A stretch of 64,000 bases of DNA from Microvirga flavescens (lineage in GTDB: Bacteria > Pseudomonadota > Alphaproteobacteria > Rhizobiales > Beijerinckiaceae), in the NCBI RefSeq assembly GCF_003290125.1, contig NZ_QMKH01000003.1, positions 310,001 through 374,000 on the forward strand, in the 5' to 3' direction. The notes below the pieces were generated by a model. That model had not been told where the DNA came from. It did no database searches and saw only the letters and a program-made list of their open reading frames with translations. Of the stretch, positions 53,380 to 62,443 are shown piece after piece; position 1 is the first letter of the stretch; every line of letters begins with the position of its first letter. The position numbers and the translations under genes were made by a program.

Positions 53380-54954
53380 TTACTCAGCCGCGTCGGCAAT
53401 CGGCGCGGGCGGCGTCCACTTGAGAACCGGCGCGCGGGCGGCGCGGGTTTCATCGAGACGTCGGCGCGGCGAATGATAGGGCGCGCCGGTGAAGCGGCTC
53501 TTGTCGTTGCTGCTGGAAGTCGCGGCCAACGCGAGATCGCGCAGGGTGGCGATGAAGAGGTCGAGCGACGACTTCGATTCCGATTCCGTCGGCTCGATCA
53601 GCATCGCGCCATGCACCACCAGCGGGAAGTACATGGTCATCGGGTGATAGCCCTCGTCGATCATCGCCTTCGCGAAATCGAGCGTGGTGACGCCCGTATC
53701 CTTCAGCCACGCATCATCGAACAGCACTTCGTGCATGCACGGCTTGTCGCCGAAGGGCAGCGAAAGGAGATCCGACAAACCGGCGCGGATGTAATTGGCG
53801 TTCAGCACCGCATCTTCGGATGCCTGCTTCATGCCGTCCGCGCCGTGCGAGAGCATGTAGGCGAGAGCGCGCACATACATGCCCATCTGGCCGTGGAACG
53901 CTGTCATGCGGCCAAAGGGCTTCTCCGCCGCGTCGCTCTCGTGCTCCACGAGCTCGAGACCGCTCTTGCTCTCACGCACGAACGGTACGGGCGCGAACGG
54001 CGAGAGACGCTCGGACAGTACCACCGGACCCGCACCCGGGCCGCCACCGCCGTGCGGCGTCGAGAAGGTCTTGTGCAGGTTGATGTGCATGGCGTCGATG
54101 CCGAGATCGCCCGGCTTCGCCTTGCCGACGATGGCGTTGAAGTTCGCGCCGTCGCAGTAGAAATACGCGCCCGCATCGTGCAGCGCCTTGGCGATCTCGA
54201 CCACTTGCGGCTCGAAGAGGCCGCAGGTGTTCGGGTTCGTCAGCATGATGGCGGCAACGTCGGGGCCGAGGAGCTTCTTCACGTCGTCCACATGCACCCA
54301 GCCGTCATCGCGCGCGGGAACCGGCTTCACGACGAAGCCGATGAGCGCGGCGGTCGCCGGGTTGGTGCCGTGCGCGGATTCGGGCACGAGCACGACGTTG
54401 CGGGTCTTGCCCTCGCCCTTGGCTTCGATAGCGGCCTTGATTGCCATCATGCCGCAAAGCTCGCCATGCGCGCCCGCCTTCGGCGACAGCGAAACCGCCT
54501 TCGTGCCGGTAAGCGTCATCAGGTAGTGCGCGAGTTCCTTCATGAGTTCCAGCGCGCCCTGCGCGGTCGAAACCGGCTGCAGCGGATGCGCGTCGGAGAA
54601 GCCCGGCAGGCGGGCCATGCGCTCGTTGAGACGCGCATTGTGCTTCATGGTGCAGGAACCGAGCGGGAAGAGACCCGTGTCGATGCCGTAGTTCATCTGG
54701 CTCAGGCGCACGTAATGGCGCATGGCCTCCGGCTCGGAGAGACCGGGAAGGTTGATAGCGTCCTTGCGCTCCTGCCCGCCGAGGCGCGGCGTGAAGGAAG
54801 CGGGCTCGTCGAGATCGACGCCGGTCACGTCCGTGCGGCCGATTTCGAAGATCAAGGGCTCGACCTGCGCCAGCGCCTTGTTGCCGGTGAAGGTCGGATG
54901 CTCGTTGGAGCCGGCGTCACCGGCGGCGGTGGGGCGTCCCTGACGGTTCAACAT
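53380..54954 (-). CDS. gcvPB: Glycine dehydrogenase (decarboxylating) subunit 2
   Basis: 524 residues from ATG 54954, which overlaps the gcvPA stop as TGATG with GGAGG upstream. It carries the PLP-binding lysine K295 in HINLHKTFSTPHGGGGPG and NCxxGLFEP-type NTCGLFEPQ. With gcvPA it forms the heterodimeric P-protein, which decarboxylates glycine and passes aminomethyl to GcvH. It is the last gene of the gcv operon. Confidence 0.96.
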   Translation of the reverse strand: MLNRQGRPTAAGDAGSNEHPTFTGNKALAQVEPLIFEIGRTDVTGVDLDEPASFTPRLGGQERKDAINLPGLSEPEAMRHYVRLSQMNYGIDTGLFPLGSCTMKHNARLNERMARLPGFSDAHPLQPVSTAQGALELMKELAHYLMTLTGTKAVSLSPKAGAHGELCGMMAIKAAIEAKGEGKTRNVVLVPESAHGTNPATAALIGFVVKPVPARDDGWVHVDDVKKLLGPDVAAIMLTNPNTCGLFEPQVVEIAKALHDAGAYFYCDGANFNAIVGKAKPGDLGIDAMHINLHKTFSTPHGGGGPGAGPVVLSERLSPFAPVPFVRESKSGLELVEHESDAAEKPFGRMTAFHGQMGMYVRALAYMLSHGADGMKQASEDAVLNANYIRAGLSDLLSLPFGDKPCMHEVLFDDAWLKDTGVTTLDFAKAMIDEGYHPMTMYFPLVVHGAMLIEPTESESKSSLDLFIATLRDLALAATSSSNDKSRFTGAPYHSPRRRLDETRAARAPVLKWTPPAPIADAAE

Positions 54955-56294
54955 CACAGAACCTCCTTCAAGGCGGCAACAAAGGCCGCGCGGTCTTCAT
55001 CGGTGTTCACTTCGGTCGAGGCGACGAGAAGCAGGTTGTCGAGCCCGCTCTTCGGCAGGAGACGCGACACCGGCACGCCCGCGAGAATGCCCTTCTCGGC
55101 AAGACGCTCGACGACTTCCGCCGCGGGCTTTGCAAGCTTCACGGTGAACTCGTTGAAGAACGTCTTGTTGAGCACTTCGACGCCCTTCACGCCGGAGAGC
55201 GCATCCGCCAGCTTGACCGCATTCGCATGATTGATGCGGGCGAGCCGCTTGAGGCCGGTCTCGCCGAGCAGCGTCATGTGAATGGTGAAGGCAAGGCAGC
55301 ACAGACCCGAATTCGTGCAGATGTTCGAGGTCGCCTTGTCGCGGCGGATATGCTGCTCGCGGGTAGAGAGCGTGAGCACGAAACCGCGATTGCCGTCGGC
55401 ATCCACCGTCTCGCCGCAGAGGCGGCCCGGCATCTGGCGGATGTACTTCGACTTCGCCGCGAAGAGGCCGACATAGGGTCCGCCGAAGTTCAGCGCGTTG
55501 CCGATGGACTGGCCTTCGCCGACGACGATGTCCGCATCCTGGCTGCCGGGGGATTGCAGCAGGCCGAGCGACACGACTTCCGTGAACACCGCAATCAGCA
55601 GCGCGCCGTGCTTGTGCGCCTTCTCGGCAATGGGCTTGAGATCGCGCACGTTGCCGAACACGTCCGGCGACTGCACGACGACGCACGATACGCTGTCGTC
55701 GATCTGCGAGAGAATGTCCTCGGTGCCGGAAACGTCAGCCTTCAGCGCGGCGACTTCGTCGCTCGCCATCTTCGACAGCGTCTGCACCACATCGATATAA
55801 TGCGGATGCAGGCCACCGGAGAGGACCGCCTTGCGGCGCTTGGTGACGCGGTGCGCCATGAGCACCGCTTCGCCCGTGCCGGTCGAGCCGTCATACATGG
55901 AGGCGTTCGCCACTTCCATGCCGGTGAGCGCGGCAACTTGAGTCTGGAACTCGAAGAGATATTGCAGCGTTCCTTGCGCGATTTCCGGCTGGTAGGGCGT
56001 GTAGCTCGTCAGGAACTCGGAACGCTGGATCAGGTGATCGACGGTCGCGGGAACATGGTGCTTGTAAGCGCCCGCGCCGACGAAGAACGGCACGCTCGAG
56101 GCGGAGATGTTCTTCGACGACATGCGCGACAGGATGCGCTCGACTTCCAGTTCGCCCTTGCGGCGCGGCAGATCGACAGGCGCCTTGAGGAGCTTGTCCT
56201 TCGGGATGTCGGCGAACAGATCGTCCACCGACTTGACCCCGACCCGCGCGAGCATCTCGCCGCGATCGGTTTCGGAGAGGGGAAGATAGCGCAT
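54954..56294 (-). CDS. gcvPA: Glycine dehydrogenase (decarboxylating) subunit 1
   Basis: 446 residues from ATG 56294 (a TTG is six bases earlier). Motifs include [40 protein letters not shown] and [15 protein letters not shown]. It is the partner of gcvPB, and the two together replace the single ~950-residue GcvP found in many other alphaproteobacteria. The start follows the OsmC stop by 18 bases. Confidence 0.95.
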   Translation of the reverse strand: MRYLPLSETDRGEMLARVGVKSVDDLFADIPKDKLLKAPVDLPRRKGELEVERILSRMSSKNISASSVPFFVGAGAYKHHVPATVDHLIQRSEFLTSYTPYQPEIAQGTLQYLFEFQTQVAALTGMEVANASMYDGSTGTGEAVLMAHRVTKRRKAVLSGGLHPHYIDVVQTLSKMASDEVAALKADVSGTEDILSQIDDSVSCVVVQSPDVFGNVRDLKPIAEKAHKHGALLIAVFTEVVSLGLLQSPGSQDADIVVGEGQSIGNALNFGGPYVGLFAAKSKYIRQMPGRLCGETVDADGNRGFVLTLSTREQHIRRDKATSNICTNSGLCCLAFTIHMTLLGETGLKRLARINHANAVKLADALSGVKGVEVLNKTFFNEFTVKLAKPAAEVVERLAEKGILAGVPVSRLLPKSGLDNLLLVASTEVNTDEDRAAFVAALKEVL

Positions 56295-56312
56295 CAGCAA
56301 TAACCTTCTGCG

Positions 56313-56783
56313 TTAGTGTTCAATGCCCGCGACCACGACTTCCGTGAGAACGGAATTCGCGATGAAGCATTCCTGGTGAGAGAGGTGGTGAAGTTCGGCG
56401 ATCTGCTCGGGTGTCGGGCGCTTCTCGCCGGAGAATTCGATGATCGGATCGAGGGTGACTTTGGAGACGAAGAGCTTGCCCTTCGCGTTCGGCGTCATCA
56501 CGCCAACAGCGCGATCCTCATAGTGGTCGATCACGTAGCGTTTCTTTGCGGCGATGCCGAGGAAGGTCAGCATATGGCAGCTCGAAACGGCGGCGATGAA
56601 CGCCTCTTCCGGATCGATGGCGTCTTCACGCGAGAGCGGCAGCGGCACCACTGAGGGTGATGCCGATGCCGGAACTTCGATGCCGCAATCGAAACGCCAA
56701 TGATGGCCACGGCTGTAATCGCCGCCCGCGAAGACTCTTCCCTCGCGTGTCCAGACCACCGTTGCTTCGTATTTGTGCGACAT
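56313..56783 (-). CDS. OsmC family protein in the gcv operon
   Basis: 156 residues. The redox cysteine is in AAVSSCHMLTFLGIA near residue 70 and the second is in HQECFIANSV. OsmC/Ohr proteins reduce organic or lipid hydroperoxides, often through dihydrolipoamide. It lies between gcvH and gcvPA, 13 bases after gcvH and 18 before gcvPA, with no terminator, so it is very likely in the same transcript. Its own substrate is unknown. Confidence 0.9.
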   Translation of the reverse strand: MSHKYEATVVWTREGRVFAGGDYSRGHHWRFDCGIEVPASASPSVVPLPLSREDAIDPEEAFIAAVSSCHMLTFLGIAAKKRYVIDHYEDRAVGVMTPNAKGKLFVSKVTLDPIIEFSGEKRPTPEQIAELHHLSHQECFIANSVLTEVVVAGIEH

Positions 56784-56796
56784 GCTTTCGTGTGCC

Positions 56797-57171
56797 TTAC
56801 GAGATCGACTTCACGAACTCGTTGTACTGCTCTTCGGTCAACAGGCCGTCGAGCTCGCTCGGGTTCGTGATGCGCAGCTTGAGGAACCAGCCGCGGCCCG
56901 CCGGGTCCTCGTTGACCGTGCCGGGAGCGTCCTCGAGCAGGCTGTTGACCTCGAGCACTTCGCCGGAGACCGGCGCATAGACTTCGCTCGCGGCCTTCAC
57001 GCTCTCGACGACGGCAGCTTCGGCGCCCTTGGCGAGGGTCTTGCCGAGGGCAGGCAGTTCGACGAACACGACGTCGCCGAGCTGGCTCTGGGCGTAGTCG
57101 GAAATGCCGACGATGCCGGCATCGCCTTCGACGCGGACGTATTCGTGATCCTTGGTGTAGCGCGTGGTCAT
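56797..57171 (-). CDS. gcvH: Glycine cleavage system H protein
   Basis: 124 residues. The lipoylated Lys59 is in AAVVESVKAASEVYAPVSG. It shuttles the aminomethyl group and electrons among P, T and L proteins. It follows gcvT by 21 bases. No lpd (L protein) gene is in the operon. Confidence 0.97.
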   Translation of the reverse strand: MTTRYTKDHEYVRVEGDAGIVGISDYAQSQLGDVVFVELPALGKTLAKGAEAAVVESVKAASEVYAPVSGEVLEVNSLLEDAPGTVNEDPAGRGWFLKLRITNPSELDGLLTEEQYNEFVKSIS

Positions 57172-57192
57172 TTTAATATCCCCCTTGGATGA

Positions 57193-58335
57193 TCAACGCT
57201 TGTAGCGATGCGGTGCAAACGGCATGGCAGCGACCTTGGCCGCAATCGGCTTGCCGCGAACCACGAGATGAAGGTCCGTTCCGACTGCCGAAACGTCCTT
57301 TGAAACATAGCCCATCGCCACGGGGCCGTTGACCGTGGGGCCGAAGCCGCCGGAGGTCACGATGCCGACTTCGCGGCCATCGGGCGTGGTGATGATGGTG
57401 CCCTCGCGCGCCGGGGCGCGCCCTTCGGGCTTGAGGCCAACGCGAACGCGCCTCGCGCCGTCCTTGATCTCGCTCTGGATGCGCGCCGCACCGGGGAAGC
57501 CCCCTTCCTCGCGGCGGCGCTTCTGGATCGACCAGATCAGCCCGCCCTCGATGGGCGAAGTCGTAGTGTCGATGTCGTGGCCATAGAGGCAAAGGCCCGC
57601 CTCGAGGCGCAGCGAGTCGCGCGCACCGAGGCCAATGGGCTTCACTTCCGGATCGGCGAGCAGCGCCTTCCAGAGCGCGACCGCGTCCTTGGCCGCGACC
57701 GAAATCTCGTAGCCATCCTCGCCGGTGTAGCCGGAGCGGGAGAGGTGCACGTCGAGGCCCGCGAGCTTCGTCGCCTTGGCGGCCATGAAGGCCATGTCGG
57801 CGGTGTCGGGCGCAAGGCGCGCCACGATTTCGGCAGCCTTGGGACCTTGGATCGCGAGCAGCGCACGGTCGTCCGCGCGAACGAGCTTCACGTCGGCGGG
57901 CAGGCGCGCCTGCATGTGGGCATAATCGGCCTCCTTCATGGAGGCGTTGACGACGAGCAGCAGCGTACCGTCCTTCGCCGGATCGACCGGGCGGGTGACC
58001 ATGAGATCGTCGAGAATGCCGCCCTCGTCGCTGAGGAGCTGCGAATAGCGCTGCTGACCGGGCTTGAGATTGACGATGTCGGCAGGAATAAGGGCTTCCA
58101 GAGCCTTCGCCGTGGTCTCGTGGTTGGGGCCGACGAGGAGCGCCTGCCCCATGTGCGAGACGTCGAACAGGCCCGCATGTTCGCGGGTCCAGTTGTGCTC
58201 GGTAAGAATGCCGGCAGGGTATTGCACCGGCATGTCGTAGCCGGCGAAGGGCACCATGCGGGCGCCGAGCGCCACATGTTCGGCATGAAGCGGAGTGACG
58301 AGAAGAGGCTCGTCGGAGTGGGCATGGTCGGCCAT
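57193..58335 (-). CDS. gcvT: Aminomethyltransferase (glycine cleavage T protein)
   Basis: 380 residues from ATG 58335, with GAGGG upstream; ATG 58362 is an alternative. Folate-binding motifs are PFAGYDMPVQYP, HAGLFDVSHMGQ, SRSGYTGEDGYEI and GLGARDSLRLEAGLCLYGHD. It takes the methylene carbon to tetrahydrofolate and releases ammonia. It is the first gene of the operon, directly after the glycine riboswitch. Confidence 0.96.
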   Translation of the reverse strand: MADHAHSDEPLLVTPLHAEHVALGARMVPFAGYDMPVQYPAGILTEHNWTREHAGLFDVSHMGQALLVGPNHETTAKALEALIPADIVNLKPGQQRYSQLLSDEGGILDDLMVTRPVDPAKDGTLLLVVNASMKEADYAHMQARLPADVKLVRADDRALLAIQGPKAAEIVARLAPDTADMAFMAAKATKLAGLDVHLSRSGYTGEDGYEISVAAKDAVALWKALLADPEVKPIGLGARDSLRLEAGLCLYGHDIDTTTSPIEGGLIWSIQKRRREEGGFPGAARIQSEIKDGARRVRVGLKPEGRAPAREGTIITTPDGREVGIVTSGGFGPTVNGPVAMGYVSKDVSAVGTDLHLVVRGKPIAAKVAAMPFAPHRYKR

Positions 58336-58382
58336 CGGGTCCCTCAAAAGCGCGTGTTTCATCGGGCCTTGTGGCCCGTTTC

Positions 58383-58580
58383 ACGCCCCCTCTGTCCCGA
58401 GACCTGAGAGATTTCCCTTAACGCCTTGAGGCGAAGGTTACGCCCGTCGGTGGGCGACGCCTTGCGACGTCGCCGCTTTCCAGAGTGCCAGCTCCCACGC
58501 GGTCCTTTGGCCTGAGCGTTTCCGGGGCGGTTGCGCCTTCGGCGCCGGGTCCCTTTCGGGCCGGTCTCTTCCGCGGGGAT
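58383..58580 (-). ncRNA. Tandem glycine riboswitch upstream of gcvT
   Basis: Read on the minus strand, the first aptamer has CGGAAGAGACC, CGCCGAAGGCGCAA and CGGAAACGCTCAGG with GGACCGCG. The second has CTCTGGAAAGCG, CCACCGACGGGCGTAA, and GGGAAATCTCTCAGGT with GGACAGAGGGG. Two aptamers in tandem are the known glycine riboswitch. Glycine binding turns on the gcv operon. Between the last stem and the gcvT start are 47 bases that could hold the expression platform. Confidence 0.92.
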
Positions 58581-58754
58581 CATCGGCTGCTGAAACCTGT
58601 GGCGATTAATCGCCTTCCTGTCAATCAAACAGGCGGTCGCGACCCCCCTCTTCACGCCTTAATTGACGGCAGCGCCGCAAAGCCCCATTTATACGGGTAT
58701 CTTTTCACAGAAGGGGAGACATGCGGCCTGACCGGTCGATAGCTCCTAATTTCG

Positions 58755-60065
58755 TTGCTCGAACTGGCCATCGCTCTTGTTCTCGTCGCCCTCAACGGCG
58801 TCTTCGCCCTTTCCGAACTCGCCCTCGTCTCCTCCCGGCGTCCGCGCCTGAAGGCCATGGCCGAGCAAGGCCGCTCCGGAGCCGCCACCGCCCTCGCGGT
58901 GCTTGAGGATTCCGGGCGTTTTCTCTCCACCGTTCAAATCGGCATCACTCTCGTCGGCATTCTCGCGGGCGCGTTTTCCGGCGCGGCCCTCGGCGAGAAG
59001 CTGACGCTGATTCTCATCGATGCCGGCGTGCCACGCGGCGGCGCGGAGCCCCTGGGCTACGGCATCGTGATCGGCCTGATCACCTATCTCTCCATCGTCG
59101 TCGGCGAGCTGGTGCCCAAGCAATTCGCGCTGAGGGACCCGGAGCCCGTAGCCTGCCTCGTCGCGCCGATCATGATGTTCCTGTCGAAGATCGCGGCCCC
59201 CGCGGTCTGGCTGCTCAACGCCTCGACCCGGCTGATCTTCCGCCTGTTCGGCGCCACCTCGGACAGCGATTCGACGGTAACGGAAGAAGAACTCAAGATG
59301 CTCGTCGGCGAGGCCGAGAGTGCAGGCGTGATCGAGGAGGAGGAGCGGCGCATGATTTCCGGCGTCCTGCGCCTCGGCGACCGGCAGGTGCGCGGCCTCA
59401 TGACCCCACGCACCGACGTGGACTGGATCGACCTCGATGAGGACGACCCGGAAAAGATCCGCCAGATCCTGATTGAGACCTCGCATTCGCGCCTTCCGGT
59501 GAGCGAGGGCAGTTCCGACAACATGATCGGCGTGGTGCAATCCCGAGAGCTTCTGGCCGCACTCCTCGCCGGAGAGGCGCTCGACGTGCGCAAGCACCTG
59601 CGCACCGCCCCCGTGATCCCGGACACGCTCTATGCGCTCGACGCGCTCACGCTGTTGCGCGACTCGGAGGTGCCGATGGCCCTCGTCCATGACGAGTACG
59701 GCCATTTCGAAGGCGTCGTGACCCCGGCCGACGCGCTGGAGGCCATCGCCGGCGCCTTCCGCTCCGATGTGGAGACGGAGGAGCCGGATGCCGTGCGCCG
59801 CGATGACGGCTCCTGGCTGTTCGCCGGCTCCATGCCCGTGGACGAGATGGCGGAAACGCTGGGCGTGACCCTGCCCGAAGGGCGCGGCTACCACACGGTG
59901 GGCGGGCTCGTGATCTCGTTCCTGCAGCACCTGCCCGCCACGGGCGAATATGTGGATGCCTTCGACTGGCGCTTCGAGGTTGTCGACCTCGACGGCCGTC
60001 GGATCGACAAGGTGCTGGCTGTGTCCTTGCTGAAGAGGGCCGGCGAAGGACTGCCTGCGGCATGA
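58755..60065 (+). CDS. HlyC/CorC family hemolysin-like transporter (CBS-CorC_HlyC)
   Basis: 436 residues starting at TTG 58755, the first possible start after an in-frame TAG; no ribosome site is visible. The N-terminal membrane part (DUF21, about 1-185) has four hydrophobic segments. Two CBS domains follow (RGLMTPRTDVDWIDLDEDDP, then DTLYALDALTLLRDSEVPMALVHDEYG) and the CorC_HlyC domain (GLVISFLQHLPATGE). It is implicated in magnesium or cobalt efflux, or in adaptation to heavy metal stress. It is divergent from the gcv operon. Confidence 0.88.
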   Translation: MLELAIALVLVALNGVFALSELALVSSRRPRLKAMAEQGRSGAATALAVLEDSGRFLSTVQIGITLVGILAGAFSGAALGEKLTLILIDAGVPRGGAEPLGYGIVIGLITYLSIVVGELVPKQFALRDPEPVACLVAPIMMFLSKIAAPAVWLLNASTRLIFRLFGATSDSDSTVTEEELKMLVGEAESAGVIEEEERRMISGVLRLGDRQVRGLMTPRTDVDWIDLDEDDPEKIRQILIETSHSRLPVSEGSSDNMIGVVQSRELLAALLAGEALDVRKHLRTAPVIPDTLYALDALTLLRDSEVPMALVHDEYGHFEGVVTPADALEAIAGAFRSDVETEEPDAVRRDDGSWLFAGSMPVDEMAETLGVTLPEGRGYHTVGGLVISFLQHLPATGEYVDAFDWRFEVVDLDGRRIDKVLAVSLLKRAGEGLPAA

Positions 60066-60068
60066 AAA

Positions 60069-60092
60069 AAGGCGCGCCGCCGGGTGCGCCTT
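60069..60092 (-). terminator. Terminator of the lipoprotein gene
   Basis: AAGGCGC (60069-60075) and GCGCCTT (60086-60092); on the minus strand it ends in TTTTTT, past the stop at 60125. Confidence 0.75.
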
Positions 60093-60124
60093 CTCATTCA
60101 GTCATCGATTGATAGGCTTTGCGC

Positions 60125-60715
60125 TTAACCGCGCCGGGCGGGCCTTGCAGAACCGGCGCTGCCCAAGCCGATATCAATGGTGAAGTCGTGCGCGCTTGCG
60201 GCGGGAACGACAATACCGTCCTCGATGATGGTGAAGGTTCCGAGGGTGTCGCCCGCCGGGATCGTGGCCGTGCCGCGCACGACGCGATCCGCGAAGACGC
60301 TGGAGCCGCTCTTTACGATGATGCGCAGCGGCACGTCGAACCGCCCGCCCGATCCGCCGCCCGCGCCGAGAAGTGCGCGGCCCTGGGCGCCGATCTTGAC
60401 CACGGTAGAGCCGTCGGGACGGCCGGCGCATTCACGGGCCATCTGGCTGAGCGAGATCTGGCTGCGCAGGCCGGAGGCGTCGCCCACACGGCCGCCGGTG
60501 TAGGCCTGGAGGGCGGAACCGCCCTCGATCACGCTGACCGGCGGGCAATAGACGTCCTCGATCGTCGGCGGCAACGGTTCGGGAACGGTCGTTCCCGCGA
60601 ACAGCACCATGTTGCCGAGGGTCGAACCGCCCTCACCCGGCGCGCCGCAGCCGCCAAGGGCCGCCATTGCAAGCGCCACCGCGCCAACCGAGGCTTTTCT
60701 GCCAAGTCCCATCAT
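60125..60715 (-). CDS. Lipoprotein of unknown function
   Basis: 196 residues. The lipobox ALGGC at about residue 22 makes it a probable lipoprotein. The mature part shows no known domain but has two conserved-looking segments: IEDVYCPPVSVIEGGSALQAYTG, and DVPLRIIVKSGSSVFADRVV. The pattern VYCPPVxVxxGxxALxxY is typical of a small alphaproteobacterial group, but its role is not known. The start ATG 60715 follows GGGGGCAAG. Confidence 0.78.
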   Translation of the reverse strand: MMGLGRKASVGAVALAMAALGGCGAPGEGGSTLGNMVLFAGTTVPEPLPPTIEDVYCPPVSVIEGGSALQAYTGGRVGDASGLRSQISLSQMARECAGRPDGSTVVKIGAQGRALLGAGGGSGGRFDVPLRIIVKSGSSVFADRVVRGTATIPAGDTLGTFTIIEDGIVVPAASAHDFTIDIGLGSAGSARPARRG

Positions 60716-60752
60716 TTCTTGCCCCCGCAAGGTCTCTTTTCTCTCTCTGCCG

Positions 60753-61271
60753 CTAGGGCAGAGCGTCGTATCCAGCCGCGAATCCGTTGAGGGAAACGGG
60801 GATGCCGATCCCCTCCTCCGGTGTCTGGAACACGATGAACGTGGCCGTCTGCCCGGATTTGAGCTGTGTAATGAGGTTATCTTCCATCACGACCTCCGCA
60901 ACGCAACCCGTCGCGAGGCAGCGCACGAAGCCGGCGCGGCCGATATCGGCCTGATCGATCTTGAGGCCGAGGCCCGAGGGCAGCAGCACGCCGAGCTGGG
61001 ATACGACCCGTAGCAGGCGCCCCTTCCCGTCCGCCGTCTTGAGGACGATGATGACGAGCGAAACGTTGGGCCGGTCTTCCGCCGCCACGTTCTGAACGAG
61101 GGCGCATTGCTCGGCGCTCGCTCCGGCGGGCGTTTCGCAACGCATTTGCCAGTCGCCGTAGGTGTTTTTAACCATACCCTGCGCGTTGGCCACATCAGCT
61201 GTGGACAACAGGGCCAGCCCGAACGACGCGGCCGCTCCGCAGCGAATCCACCGTGACAGGTTCACCGGCAT
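60753..61271 (-). CDS. Invasion-associated locus B (IalB) family protein
   Basis: 172 residues. Signal peptide (FGLALLSTADVANAQ) followed by the IalB domain: NTYGDWQMRCETPAG, EQCALVQNV, RCLATGCVAEVVM with three or four cysteines. IalB was named in Bartonella; in non-pathogens the function is unknown and may be envelope-related. It is upstream of the lipoprotein gene by 37 bases on the same strand. Confidence 0.85.
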   Translation of the reverse strand: MPVNLSRWIRCGAAASFGLALLSTADVANAQGMVKNTYGDWQMRCETPAGASAEQCALVQNVAAEDRPNVSLVIIVLKTADGKGRLLRVVSQLGVLLPSGLGLKIDQADIGRAGFVRCLATGCVAEVVMEDNLITQLKSGQTATFIVFQTPEEGIGIPVSLNGFAAGYDALP

Positions 61272-61572
61272 CTCCGTTTTGAATCCTTCGAAACGGCAGA
61301 AATACCGACCGCTTCGCTCTGGTTATCGGACCTGTTGGGATCATGCCCGAGGCTTAAATGTCAAGCGAAGAGGCGGTATAGTGACCGAATAAGGCGCTTT
61401 TAGCCGTTATGACGCACGAAATTGCGACGCTTCCACCGTTGCGCTTGGGGCAATCCTGTGGTCATAGACACAGGTCATTCGGTGGTGGCGCTGGCCGGGC
61501 TCGATATCTTCGTGCCCGGTTTCTGTCGCGGACAAGTGGCCATCACTTCTAAGTAGGAGCTTTGGAACACCG
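61272..61572. promoter_or_regulatory. Divergent promoter region with hairpins before coxB
   Basis: 301 bases with no gene. On the plus strand, CCTGTG (61455-61460) pairs with CACAGG (61469-61474), and CCGGGC (61495-61500) with GCCCGG (61514-61519), giving two short stems close to the coxB start. A GAATC site for CcrM methylation is at the ialB side. Promoters for both genes must be here but I cannot place them. Confidence 0.5.
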
Positions 61573-62424
61573 ATGCGGATCGAGACCTCAGGACTTCGAT
61601 CGGCGACCACCCTGACGGCAGCGGCGGTCGCACTTGTGTTGGGCGGAAGTGAGGCATTTGCCGAAGCTGGGCGCCCTTCCCCGTGGGAACTCGGCATGCA
61701 GGGCATGGTGACGGAGGTCGGGCAGAACCTGTCCACCTTCCATACCTACCTCGTGTGGATCATCACGGCGGTGTCCGTGTTCGTCCTAGGCCTGATCCTG
61801 ACGATCGTCTTCCGCTTCAGCGAGAAGCGGAACCCGGTCGCCTCCAAGACCACCCACAACACCCTGCTCGAGGTCGTCTGGACCGTCGTTCCGGTGCTGA
61901 TCCTGGTGGCCATCGCCATCCCCTCCTTCCGCCTCCTGCGCCTCCAGCTCATCACGCCTCCGGCCGATGTGGTGGTGAAGGTCACGGGCTATGCCTGGTA
62001 CTGGGGCTATGAGTACCCGGCCGACCAGGGCGGCGGCTTCAAGTTCGACTCCAACATGCTCGAGGCCAAGGATCTGAAGCCTGGCCAGACGAGGCTGTTG
62101 TCCGTCGACAACGCCATGTACGTGCCGGTCAACAAGGTCGTGAAGGTCCAGGTGACCGCCGCCGACGTGATCCACTCCTTCGCCATGCCGTCCTTCGGCG
62201 TGAAGATCGACGCGATCCCCGGCCGCCTGAACGAATCCTGGTTCAAGGCCGAGAAGGAAGGCGTCTATTACGGCCAGTGCTCCGAGCTCTGCGGTAACGG
62301 GCACCCCTACATGCCGATCGAGATCCATGTGGTCAGCGAGCAGCAATATGCCGCCTGGCTCCAGGACGCGAAGAAGAAGTACGCTTCCGTCGATGGCCCG
62401 ATCCAGCTCGCCAACGCCCAGTAA
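61573..62424 (+). CDS. coxB: Cytochrome c oxidase subunit II
   Basis: 283 residues. A signal peptide (TTLTAAAVALVLGGSEAFAEA) precedes two membrane helices (WIITAVSVFVLGLILTIV, LLEVVWTVVPVLILVAIAI). The CuA centre is in YGQCSELCGNGHPYMP (about 234-249) with an earlier His in IHSFAMPSFGVK. It receives electrons from cytochrome c. It is followed by coxA after 31 bases. Confidence 0.97.
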   Translation: MRIETSGLRSATTLTAAAVALVLGGSEAFAEAGRPSPWELGMQGMVTEVGQNLSTFHTYLVWIITAVSVFVLGLILTIVFRFSEKRNPVASKTTHNTLLEVVWTVVPVLILVAIAIPSFRLLRLQLITPPADVVVKVTGYAWYWGYEYPADQGGGFKFDSNMLEAKDLKPGQTRLLSVDNAMYVPVNKVVKVQVTAADVIHSFAMPSFGVKIDAIPGRLNESWFKAEKEGVYYGQCSELCGNGHPYMPIEIHVVSEQQYAAWLQDAKKKYASVDGPIQLANAQ

Positions 62425-62443
62425 TTTCGAGAACAGGACCTGA

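Noticed and set aside
53272-55230. 652-codon open frame opposite gcvPB
   Set aside because: Overlaps two well-supported genes; no conserved motif.
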